DNA of 64,000 nucleotides. Origin: Cryptomeria japonica (lineage: Eukaryota; Streptophyta; Pinopsida; Cupressales; Cupressaceae). The translations under genes and the position numbers were made by a program. Shown in pieces: positions 49,311 to 59,694 of the stretch. The notes under the pieces are model-generated. The model was not told the origin of the DNA and searched no databases. It worked only from the letters and a program-made list of their open reading frames with translations. Location of the stretch: the NCBI RefSeq assembly GCF_030272615.1, contig NC_081408.1:309912450-309976449 (forward strand). Reading direction: 5' to 3'. Position 1 is the stretch's first letter; every line of letters begins with the position of its first letter.

Positions 49311-50488
49311 AGAGTGAGAAGAGATGCCAGATGTATGAGATGAGGATTTTCAGGAGTCCCCACATTGTATTCTTTGGTTTCCTCGATGAGAATCATTGAT
49401 CATTCCTGTTGTGTACTATCAGGGAGAATGTCAAACCCTTCATCCTCAGGCACCTCAGAGAGGTTTTCACCGTTGGATACGCTCTTTCTTTTTACTTTTG
49501 TTGGATCAAACAGTGCCACAGTGTGATTTTCACTGGAAGATCCATGTTTTAGTGTTATATTTTTGCAGCTGAAAGGTTTGGCATCTGCCCCGAAGTATGC
49601 TGTGCTATTAAGTTCAATGGCAAATCCAGCTTTGTGATCCCCGCTTGGTAGGTTATCCCTTAATTCCAAAAAGTCAATGATGGCCTCATCATTTTGGAAG
49701 AGGTCAAGACATGGGGGATTTGGTTGGTTCCATTCGATGAGTTCAGGGTGGATAATGGGCATTACTTCATCGATTAGGTTAAGTTTGTTAGAGGTATCAG
49801 TGAGGGTTAAGATGTTATGGTGAAGGTCGTTGATGGTACTCTCCTTGTCAGAATCAGGCGTAGGATGAGACGTAGGGTATGTGGAAGATGTTTCTAGTTC
49901 AGGAACCCAAGTGGTCTTTATCTATGCTTCTCCATAAATAGGGATGTCTTTGCGTGGTGGAGGTGGTGATGTGTCTTCCTCATCTGAAGTATTAAGCTGT
50001 ACCGAATCAAATTCCCATTCATGTGAGTTAGTCTCTGAATCACTTTCCAGCATCTAATTACTATACCATACTGGGATGTCCTTTGAGTTAAATACCGTAG
50101 GTGTGATTGGTTGATGTACCTTTGTAATGATCGGTGCTGCAGGAAGTTTGATGGGGATAAAAGAATCTGGCACAGATAGTATCGGCAGTGTTGACTTAGT
50201 GGCTTTTGCTGGAACTACTGGTGCCATAGATGCTACTGCGGGCTTTGATACAGTTGCTGCTGCTAATGGTACTATGGATGTAATGGCTGCTACGGATGGG
50301 ATTACTGGTTTGATTGGTGGGATGACTGGTATTGTAGATGGTGGTGTTGGGATTTTGAGCTTCGGTGGGGCAGTTGTGATGGTGCTTGATGCTGCTTTGA
50401 TTATAAAAGGTGTCCTCTTTGTAGTAGGTGGAAAAAATGGTTTGTTGGGTTTTCCTTTGAATCTAAGCTTAGGAAAGATTTCTTTCTC

Positions 50489-50617
50489 AAAGCCTAGGCC
50501 TGTATTACCTTTGGGCTTTAATTTTGGCAGCAGAGGTTCATGTCGTCCTTGTTTGCAATATCCCAAAGCACTCTGACCATCATATCCCATTTGTTGCATA
50601 ATGAGGAGACCTTTGCC
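50489..50617 (-). other. G-patch motif between protease and RT
   Basis: The - strand reads YGKGLLIMQQMGYDGQSALG, then KQGRHEPLLPKLKPKGNTGLGF: the spaced-glycine G-patch pattern, about 43 residues. G-patches bind nucleic acid or stimulate helicases; they are known after the protease in some retroviruses and in some plant Tat elements. Pro/Thr/Ala-rich linker follows to 50054. Confidence 0.75.
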
Positions 50618-50759
50618 ATACTGATCCATAGGAAGTTTAACTTGTGGTAGATCAGTGGTGATGGGATCTTTATAGATCCATTTTGCTAAGTCCTCATCTT
50701 GGGTTTCTTCTTCTTGACTCTTTCCAAGGATGAAAGGCATAAAAGCACATGTGGGCATG

Positions 50760-51628
50760 ATTAGTGGTTGCTGGAGTAACTACTGTGGTTTACCATGTGT
50801 TCTAGGAGAAGTGGGCATCTGTCCCACACAAAAGAGTTGACTCAAGTTGTATTCCCCAGGACCTTCCTCTGCTATCTTCATCTTAAGCTTTTCTTGCTTG
50901 AGTATAGTGGTGTTTGAACTGGCAAGAGAGGTGGGACTTATATATGATGTGGAGGAAATGGCTTCTCTATTATTAGGAACAGTAATCTCTGGTTGATGGT
51001 TGATATTATGGCAATACGCAAAGGGATTTGCGTCACCCAGAATTGTGATCTCTACACCGTTATGTGGGAACTTGATACATTGATGGTAGGTAGATGGAAC
51101 GGCTTGCATGGCATGTATCCAAGGTCTTCCTAACAATAGATTGTATGGTAGAGGAAGGTCCAGAACCTGACAAATGATGTGCTTTACCATGGGGCCCACT
51201 CAGATTGGTAGTACCACAGCTCCTTTGGATGAACGCTCCACATCGTCATAGGCTTTGATTGTGATCTTCTGACGAGGATCCACTGATTCGACCGCATATC
51301 CCAATGCTGTGACCAACTGCAGTGTGCAAATATTCAGGCCTACTCCATTATCGATCAAGACTCGCTTGATCCTATGCTAGTTAATAAATCCTTTGATGTG
51401 GAGTGAGGCATTATGTGGTTTTTGGAAGGAAGAGTTGTCACTTTCAGACAAAGTGAGACAAGGTGATGACTTTAGACTTCCAACCATGGCTTGAAATTGG
51501 TCCGTATTTAGATTTGTGGGGACTGACACTTCTTGGAGTGCTTGATCCAAGATAGTTTTATGAGATGGTGATAGATACAAAAGCTCTAAAATGGATATAA
51601 GTGCAGGGGTTTTGTCTATTTGTTCCAC
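50760..51628 (-). pseudogene. aspartic protease of the Tat element
   Basis: The active-site strand reads RVLIDNGVGLNICTL (about 51310-51355), the IDNG form usual in Tat elements in place of DTG/DSG. The flap is followed by [17 protein letters not shown] (51095-51145), matching the conserved LGRPW end. The residue after IDNG is normally Ser and is Val here, an unusual change. Four stops (near 51377, 51199, 50780 and after). Confidence 0.82.
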
Positions 51629-51824
51629 AAGATTGTACTGCTTTGGGATGGAGGTGGTGCCTTGTGGAGCTACCTTGATGGTAACTTTGCCACGACGTGT
51701 AACAACATTGCAATTTGAGTTGGGATTTTTGAAGGTTATGGTTGCAACTTGTTCATTGGCATCATACAGATGATTTACAGTGTAATTATATGCAGCCTGC
51801 GTATAATCAGTGGTATCAGTGCCT

Positions 51825-53404
51825 CATCTGGAAGTGGAAGGACCCCTTTGATCTTGAGATGGAAGTGGATTTTTGAACATCAGATGATCATTATTTGTTG
51901 TTTTTGGGTCATGTACTTCAATTTCAATTTCTTCTCGATCAATAAGATCCTGAATGAGATCTTTCAATCGGTGACAATTACTTGTCTTGTGTCCTCTCCC
52001 TTGATGGAATTCACAGTGTTCAGTATCACTCCACCATGCTGGTTTGACCTGAGGCTCATAGTTTGATAGCTTAGTCAGAGTGACCAAATTTTGAGAAATG
52101 AGTTGTCGCAATACTGTTTCAATGGGTTCCCCTAAGGGAGTGTATGTGCGTTTTTGTTTTTGCTGACGAGGTCTTGGTTCATCGTGAGATGTGATGCGAC
52201 CTTGATTTGTAGGACCATTTGTGTTGTTCTAAGGTGGGGGATTCTGTCCTGCAAACCGAACCATAGGTTGTGCATTTTGTATAGTCCTAGCATCCACAAC
52301 CCCATCATTAACGATATTCTTGTTTTTATTCTAGAAGCTTGGTTTATCACTATTGAAGTGTGGGAGAGGACCATCTTTTGGTTCATTAAAGATTTTGATG
52401 AGTCCTTTCTTGATAAGTTCCCTTTCACATTTCAAACCCTTGGTGATCATATCATTAAAAGAGTCTGTGTCTTTGACATCCAGGTGAAATTCTATTTCTT
52501 TGTTTAAGTTGGAAATGAATATTTCCACTAGTTCTCATTCAGGTAACTGAAGAGAACGTCTGCTAGACATTTGACGCCATCGTTGCAGGAATACGGAGAA
52601 TTGCTCACCTAGTTTTTGTTTGGTGTTGCATAGATCAGCCATGGTGACATCGCGTTCAATGTTATGAGAGTAATGAGCTAGGAACTTCTGGATGAGTTCC
52701 TCAAATGTTCTAATGCCACCTGGTAGTCGGGAAAACCATGATGTGGTTGTTCCTCCCAAGCTTTGGGGGAAAAGGTGCATTAGGTAGGTGTCTTCATATG
52801 CCACTTCAAGACAAGCGGAATGAAATTCTCTGACATGATCACGAGGATCTCCCTTTCCTCTATATTTTTCAAATTTGGGTGTTTCGAATCCTCGTGGAAA
52901 TGGTGGCATGTAAAGATTCCTATCAAAAGGATACAGACAAATGTCATTGAGTGAGAATTGGTTAGTCTTGACACCACTATGAAGTTGTTGGGCGAGATTC
53001 TCGACTTGTTGCCACAACATCTCCATTTCATTTGGAGGAGGAGGTGGTGGGTTACCTCGAGGAATGTTATATCAGATGGGATCTCTACCTCTTTCCTCTT
53101 CATGGTGACTTTGTCTTTCTGATGCTTGTCTTAATTGGGTAAGATCAAAGTTAGAGGGGAGTTTTGCTCCTTCTTGAGCGAGTCTTAAGAAGTGAGCATC
53201 CGCATTGCTCCTAAGTATTTCGTCAAAAAGTCTGTTAAAGAGAGGGTTATGCTGAGCCCTTTCTATTGTTGCAGGAGTGGGAGTACTTGGGTTTTCGTCA
53301 TCTGCATTTCCTCCAAGTGCTTCTTGAAATTCATTGAGATTTTCCTCTTCTTCTTCTTCCCTTTCTATTTTTCATTGCCTTGACTGTGATTGGGTTTGAG
53401 CCAT
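51825..53404 (-). pseudogene. gag of the Tat element
   Basis: It begins MAQTQSQSRQ, stop, then an acidic N-terminus and a PPPPPP run. The Retrotrans_gag core is at 52560-52900: PPFPRGFETPKFEKYRGKGD, HVREFHSACLEVAYED, YLMHLFPQSLGGTTTSWFSR, TFEELIQKFLAHYSHN and EQFSVFLQRWR. Near 51990-52030 is CEFHQGRGHKTSNCHRLK, a C-x2-H...H-x3-C zinc-knuckle-like box. Forms the particle. Stops at five or six places. Confidence 0.88.
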
Positions 53405-55065
53405 TTTGCTTGCAAGCTGTTGTTGAAGTTGTGTGAAAATAATGATGAGTTTTTGATGAAATGAAAGGTTGATGGTTGGTGAATTGTGTTGCACGTGCAT
53501 CTCTAGCACTTTTAAGGTGGATGTAACCAAAATTCCTTCTTTGAATTGCTTGTTTGTTTGATAAGTTTTGATGTGATAAGGTGTAGAGAAATCTGAGATG
53601 TGTTACAGATTTAACTACCTAGTAATGAGAGGATTCACTCATGAACTAGTTTTAACCTGCGTAGATGTGTCTCTTAGGATGAGCTTATCCTAGATGTAGA
53701 AACAATCTAAAAAGTGATGTGATGTGTTTGATTTCAAGCAATATCTAAAAGAGAACTTGGGACAAGAACCTCTTAATGTTTTGAGAGTTGGGATGGATTG
53801 ATGATGAAGTGATGATGTATGAGTGAGATGATGGATGAAAATGTTTTCAACTTCAATAAAAACTTTGTGTTATAAATGGGACAAACTCTATCTCTTCCCT
53901 TTCGAGTGTTGGTGGTATTTCTAGAGTTGTGTTGTATGTGATATAGACGTTTGGGAAGAAGTTGGGATTAATCTTTCCTCCTTGGTTTTTGTGATAACTC
54001 AGAGCTCTATATTGCATAAAAGCTCTGCGGTTCAATGATTCAGAATCAAATTCATTTGTTTTGCCTTGAAGATAGAGACACATGTGACGCAAGAAAACTC
54101 CATGGGAGACAAAGATTTGTCTATTGATATAGAAGAATTTCCTTCATTTGATCAAAGCCTTTGAGCTTAATTGTCTTCTTTTCAAGTTGATATTTTGATG
54201 ACGCTTCTTCTTTCGCAAGATGTGAAGAATGGTCATAAAATTTTTGACTCTTTTGTTGTTTGCACTTTGTTTTTGATATTTTGGTTGTTTTTGAAAGATG
54301 TTTGGTTGGATGAATACTTTGTTTTTGGGATTGATTTTCTGATTTGATGTTTCTTTGACAAGAAAACAAAGCAAGCACACAAACACCAAAATGTTGCCTC
54401 AAAGGCACAAATGAGTATGGGTCTAGATCAACCCAATCTTTGGACTTGTATATGACCCTTCCTTTAGATGTATTTTAAGGTGTATTTCCAAAGCTTGAAG
54501 TCGGCTCAATTTGCACTTGGTCTTTAAAATGAACACATTTCAAACACTTTTTATCCCTAAGGTCAAATGGCCAGTTGTGATAAATTTAGCGCACATCTTG
54601 ATATTTCTTCGACTTTGGTACTACATACCTTATGAATCCCGTTGTGGCAGGTAAGGATGTGATATACTAAGTCTTGCACGAGCATAACAAATAGATGATC
54701 CCTATGATGGGGGAGTCACCACTTTTATCAAGCCACAAGTGACTTTTCAAAAAGCTATGTTTCTACTCAAGGAAATATGTATGGTGAGTATCTTGGGAGC
54801 AAAACCATCTATGCTCTTGCACTAAATTATATCGCAAATATCCTCAATCAATAGAATGGGTGGGCTACTACTAAAAGGTGTTTAGTCATGTTCAATGTTT
54901 TTGGACATAAGTTCATTCTGCAGTGACTCACTTAAGAGCCTTGTAACTGGTGGTGGGGCCCATTTGTCCTTTCGGCCAGTTACACTGTAGGAACAGCTAT
55001 ACTCAAGGCTACAGCTTTCGCTCTCACCTGATTTCTATAGCGGCTTGAAGGATTTACCACTCGAG
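53405..55065. other. leader of the Tat element, gag-proximal part
   Basis: Noncoding on the - strand between gag and the tandem repeat. No supported gene; a few T-rich stretches only. Confidence 0.5.
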
Positions 55066-56634
55066 GTCGTTCCCAAGAGTATCGATCCCTTGGCGGGCCT
55101 CTCTTAAAAAGATAAAATTTTGAGTGTTACTAACACTTTTCTCTTGCACCTAGGACCACAAAAGACAAGGGAGAGGATAGTGTGTGTTAGAAGTAGGACC
55201 ACTCGACCAACTCTTTGCACAAGTGTGCCAAGCATGAAAAACACTTGTTCTTTTTAATCTGTCATTGCAATGTGATCTAACTATTTGGAGATGTTGCTCC
55301 AATAGTCATGGTGTTTTTTTAAACTTCAAAGGCAAAATATTTTGAAACTAGGAACTTTGAAATCCTAGTCAACTGAGTTGAAAAACACGTTTGCATGAAG
55401 TAAAATTGCTTTAAAAATGAGGCAAGTTGATTGTGAATTTTATTTGCACCAAAAATGGAAGTGTGGATTGTGAGTTTTTAAGTTTGATGTAAGAAAGAAA
55501 ATTTGTTTTGTTGATTTTAAGCACCAAAACAAAATGTATCCCTAACTTGCAATGAAAGCAAAATTTTGAAGTTTGTTGTTTTTTTTTACTTGGCAATAAA
55601 GAAAGATGAATTTTCTTTTTGAGCACCAAAAACAAGTTTGAGGTTCATTTTATGCACTCTAAAATAAAATGTGAGGTTTATTTTAACTTGTGCAAGAAGG
55701 AAAAATGGATTCTTTTTAACCAACTTTTGTTGAAAGAAAGTAAAAAAGAAACTTTTAAAGCATTTAAACTAACTCCTTCCCCTGCACAAAAAGATTAGAA
55801 CCTGCATAAAAGACAATTAGTTAGAAAAATCCGCATGTTTTGGTCATGTTCGATGTCGTTCCCAAGAGTATCGATCCCTTGGCAGGCCTCTCTTAAAAAG
55901 ATAAAATTTGAGTGTTACTAACACTTTTCTCTTGCACCTAGGACCACGAGAGCCAAGGGAGAGGATAGTGTGTGTTAGAGGTAGGACCACTCGACTAAAT
56001 TTTTGCACAAGTGTGCCAAGTACGAAAGACACTTGTTCTTTTTAATCCACCATTACAAATGTGATCTAACTATTTGGAGATGTTGCTCCAACAGCCATGG
56101 TGTTCTTTTTATTTTCAAAGGCAATGTGTTTTGTAACCTAGAATTCGGAAATCCTGGTCAACTTAAAGAAAAACACGTTTTCTTGAAGTAAAATTTGTTT
56201 TTGCAAAAATCAAAACAAGTGGATTGTTCTTTTTATTTGCCCAAAAATTGAAGTGTGGCTTGTGATTTTTAAGTTTGATGTAAGAAAGAAAATTTGTTTT
56301 GTTGATTTTAAGCACCAAAACAAAATGTATCCCTAACTTGCAATGAAAGCAAAATTTTGAAGTTTGTTGTTTTTTTTACTTTGCAATAAAGAAAGATGAA
56401 TTTTCTTTTTAAGCACCAAAAACAAGTTTGAGGTTCATTTTATGCACTCTAAAATAAAATGTTAGGTTTATTTTAACTTGTGCTAGAAGGAAAAATGGAT
56501 TCTTTTTAACCAACTTTTGTTGAAAGAAAGTAAAAAAGAAACTTTTAAAGCATTTAAACTAACTCCTTCCCCTGCACAAAAAGATTAGAACCTGCATAAA
56601 AGACAATTAGTTAGAAAAATCCGCATGTTTTGGT
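55066..56634 (-). repeat. 789-bp tandem duplication in the Tat leader
   Basis: Copy 1 at 55066-55844 and copy 2 at 55855-56634 both begin GTCGTTCCCAAGAGTATCG and both end CCGCATGTTTTGGT. They differ at scattered sites, more so near 55320-55440 against 56105-56230. So the duplication is older than this insertion and was carried by the parent. Confidence 0.92.
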
Positions 56635-56917
56635 GGGCTTCTACAAGCCTAATTTTTTTTTTTTTTGGTTACAAGGTGATTTGTACAATGTTCTGTTATA
56701 ATAGCGCTAGTCTACGTTTGAACAGAGGCGCTATTTAACACAAACGCACTAAAAGAAAGGGAAAGACAGAGAAGGGAAAAGCGCTGAAACAAGGTGAATA
56801 GCACCAAAACAATGTCAAACGCGCCAAAACAATGTCAAAAGTGCAACCTGTGTGACATTTTCAACATTCAAACACGTTATTGGTTAAAAAAAAAAGTTGA
56901 TCTTTGTGGTGTTTGGA
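56635..56917. other. 5' leader next to the primer-binding site
   Basis: It contains a T-run (56654-56665) and several GCGC(T/C)-type repeats around 56704-56835 (AGCGCTAG, GGCGCTATT, AAGCGCTGAA, AACGCGCC). Confidence 0.5.
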
Positions 56918-56935
56918 TTCACGTCGGGTTCACCA
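56918..56935 (-). promoter_or_regulatory. primer-binding site of the Tat element
   Basis: Two bases inside the 5' LTR the - strand reads TGGTGAACCCGACGTGAA, complementary to a tRNA 3' end (..GTTCACCA). It is not the common initiator-Met site (TGGTATCAGAGC). I could not name the tRNA from memory. Confidence 0.8.
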
Positions 56936-56937
56936 AA

Positions 56938-58733
56938 TGATGCTCTGCAAAAAGGATTAAAAAATCTATTTGATGGCAACACACACAAGAGCACAAGAAA
57001 CAAACGTTAGTGTTAGCAACAAAAGATTATCCTAAACAGGCATATCAAGAGAGATATTAAGCATGAAATAGAAAGCATATAAACATAGAATAAAATAGCT
57101 AATCAAGATGCTCATAGTTGCTCCTCCCTTGTTCCTCTCCTCTCCAAGTCCCAAATGAGTGTAGCTCTCAGCTTTTAGCACTAGCCATGGATGTCATATG
57201 GAGATTCAAGATAGTTGAATATGATAAGCAAACGCTATGCAAGTGTAGATAGTGATGCTATGAGAAAGCTCTATGCTAATGCCAGTATAACAACAATACT
57301 CTAATGCTTTTCTTTTTTTTCTTGAGGAGAAGGGTTCTATTTATAGAAGAAATGGGGAAATGAAGGGTTAAGATTGAATGGTTTAATCAAGGGCCAAGTT
57401 TGAAAGTTGGGGATCCATGTGCACAATTGGCACCAATAAAATGGTGACAAGTGTCAACACAGGATTGGGTTGAGAGAAGAGGTTGGAGGCATTAAAGACC
57501 TGAGAAGACCTCATGGTTATCTAGAGGCTAAGGGTCAAGTCCAAATTAAGATTACCCACTAGATTAAGAGTTAATCCAAGGATAAACCTTTGTGCAAATG
57601 TTTAAGAGATAATCATGGTCAAAGCATTAATGGCCTGATGAGACCTTTGGGTTGGGTAGAGGTTGAGTCAAAACAAATGTTTTAACCATGTGGGAGGGTT
57701 TGAGGTAACCATCAAGGGTTATTGGAGACTTTGGGGATTAAGTGGTTGAAGGTTGAAAGCCTTCAATGGTTATCAAAGACTTTGAGCCATTTAGTGGTTG
57801 AAGGTTGAAAGCCTTTAATGGTTATCAAAGACTTTGAGGGTTTGAGAAGTGACTTCCCTTTTGCTTAGGAATGTGACAAAGTTTAGAGAAGGGGTTAGGT
57901 TATTTAGAAGTGATTAGAAAATTCTAGAAGGGGTTTAGGCATGCAAGTGGATTTTGTAGGAAAATGCAAGTGGGAGAAATTTTGGTATTAAAATAAAATC
58001 ATTTATTTCAATTAAATGGTGTAATTTGCATTTGGATAAATATTCAAATAAATATTAATTTATTTAAATGAGAAAAATGAAGATAAAGCATTAAAATGCT
58101 TGAAGACTTTGAGGGAAACCATTAAAGGCTTGAAGACTTTAAGGAAAACCATTAAAGTCTTAAGAAGACTATAGAAGGAAGCCATCAAGTTTGAAGACTT
58201 TAAAGCCATCAAGTTTGAATTCTTTAAGGGAAACCATTAAAGGTTTCAAGTGGGTGAGGATAAATAGGATTTTAAATAAATAATTTATTTAAAATAGTTG
58301 TGCAACTTGCATTTGTAGGAAAATACAAGTGGGTGGAGGATAAAGGTGATTTAAATAAATTATTTATTTAAAATAATTGTGCAACTTGCATTTGTAGGAA
58401 AATACAAGTGGGTGGAGGATAAAGGTGATTTAAATAAATGTTAATTTATTTAAATGTGAGAGGTGGGATTTTGGGGGATTTAAATAAATATTAATTTATT
58501 TAAATGTGAGAGAAGATTTAATTAAACAAATATGATTTATTTATTTAATTAATGGTCTGAATTTGGTTAAGTGAATTAAATCAAATAAATTGAATAATTT
58601 ATTTAATTAATAGGAGAAGAGGGTTAAGATGAATTAATTAAATATTAATTTAATTAATTATTAATTGATGGTTAAATAATCAAATAAATACTAAGTATTC
58701 ATTTAATTAAGTGGACAGATTTATGTGACTACA
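56938..58733 (-). repeat. 5' LTR of the Tat element
   Basis: Pairs with 41903-43675 at about 99% by eye, apart from an extra 23-bp piece near 58195-58220 (a small duplication of CCATCAAGTTTGAA) and a one-base gap near 58676. It would hold the active promoter. Confidence 0.95.
57347..57356 (-). promoter_or_regulatory. TATA box in the 5' LTR
   Basis: CTATAAATAG on the - strand, same position as in the other LTR; transcription would run left toward gag. Confidence 0.65.
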
Positions 58734-58738
58734 CGTAC
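58734..58738. other. right target-site duplication (CGTAC) of the Tat element
   Basis: Matches 41898-41902. Confidence 0.93.
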
Positions 58739-59694
58739 TATCTTAGGTATTTTGAAAATTTGTATTTGATTTATAAGCTTAAAAATGGTGGATCTTAGTA
58801 GTTGACGAAGGTAGTTGGATAATATTTTTTAAATAATTCAATTTTACATGTATATTGCTCAAACTTTAACTAAAGTTAAATAAAAGAATCTTTGATTGTT
58901 GGAAGAATTGATATCATCGTGCTTGTAAATATATTGAATAATAGAATATTTGTTGATTGAAAAAATATATAAAGAAATTTCTTAGAATAACAACCTAGAT
59001 TTTTTTGAAACATTGAATAAAGTTAAATAAAAGAATATTTGGTTGTTGGCAAATTTATTAACATTTTCACATTATGTCTAAATTTGTTGATAATATAACA
59101 TTAATTCATCAAGAAAATATATAAAAGAATCTCTTAAAGTTTATTTGATTTGTAAGTGTTGAAATTGATGGATATTAGTACTTGAGGAAGGTAGTTGGGA
59201 AATCTTATTTTACTTATAAACTTTTGAAAATTTTAGGTCTTAATAGTTGAGAATATTATTTCAAGCATGTAAATTCTTTTAAATAGTTCAATTTTATCTT
59301 TATATTGCTCGAACTTTAAATAAAGTTAAATAAAAGAATCTTTCTTGTTGGAATTGTGAAATACCATTTTAATCATGTTTGTAAATATATTGAATAATAG
59401 AATCTTTGTTGGTTGAAAAAATATATAAAGATATCTCTAGAATTTATAACATAAAAGTTTGTTAAAACATTAAATAAAGTTAATTAAAAGAATCTTTGGT
59501 GGTTGAGAATTTTATTACCATTTTAACACTATTTGTAAATTTGTTGATAATAGAACCTTAACTTCATTGAGAAAATATATGAAAGAATCTCTTAGACTTA
59601 CAAAATAAAAAAGATCTATTTCCATTATAGAAGCATAAAATAAATTTAAATGAAATAATGTCCAATGATTAGAAAAATTATTCCCATTTAAAAA
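58739..59694. repeat. AT-rich repeat R, copy R3, right part
   Basis: Continues 41660-41902. It aligns with 32670-33360 and 37300-38280 through GGATCTTAGTAGTTGA, GTTAAATAAAAGAATC and GGTTGAAAAAATATATAAA landmarks; no gene. Confidence 0.8.

Larger units (their letters stand above)
46097..53404 (-). pseudogene. gag-pol polyprotein of the Tat element, one frame with 18 internal stops
   Basis: From the ATG at 53404 to a TAA at 46097-46099 the frame never shifts: 7,308 bases, 2,436 codons. I count 18 internal stops: 10 TAG, 7 TGA and 1 TAA. Domains in order: Gag capsid, knuckle-like CEFHQGRGHKTSNCH, protease with IDNG, G-patch, RT with YVDD, RNase H, archaeal-type RNase H, integrase with zinc finger, DDE core and GPY/F end. 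The lack of indels is notable given the stops. The protein cannot be made full length from this copy. Confidence 0.92.
41903..58733 (-). mobile_element. Tat-lineage Ty3/gypsy LTR retrotransposon, complete but stop-riddled
   Basis: Two LTRs (41903-43675, 1773 bp; 56938-58733, 1796 bp) and a CGTAC duplication frame a 16.8-kb element read on the - strand. The order is: LTR, primer-binding site, 3.5-kb leader, gag-protease-RT-RNase H-second RNase H-integrase in one frame (53404 to 46097), a 2.4-kb 3' region, polypurine tract, LTR. The second, archaeal-type RNase H between RT-RNase H and integrase marks the Tat (Tat/Ogre) branch. By eye I count about 16 substitutions between the LTRs, so it is young. 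Confidence 0.94.

Noticed and set aside
50127-50576. 149-codon + strand ORF rich in Gly/Ala/Thr
   Set aside because: Antisense shadow of the Pro/Thr/Ala-rich linker of the Tat polyprotein, whose frame has recognisable domains on both sides.
46097-53404. Stop-codon recoding or RNA editing to explain in-frame stops
   Set aside because: The stops fit C>T decay at CAG and CGA, occur also in other dead elements here, and nuclear plant genes are not known to use such recoding.
56914-56935. tRNA gene end next to the 5' LTR
   Set aside because: Position two bases from the LTR and lack of a cloverleaf make it a primer-binding site.
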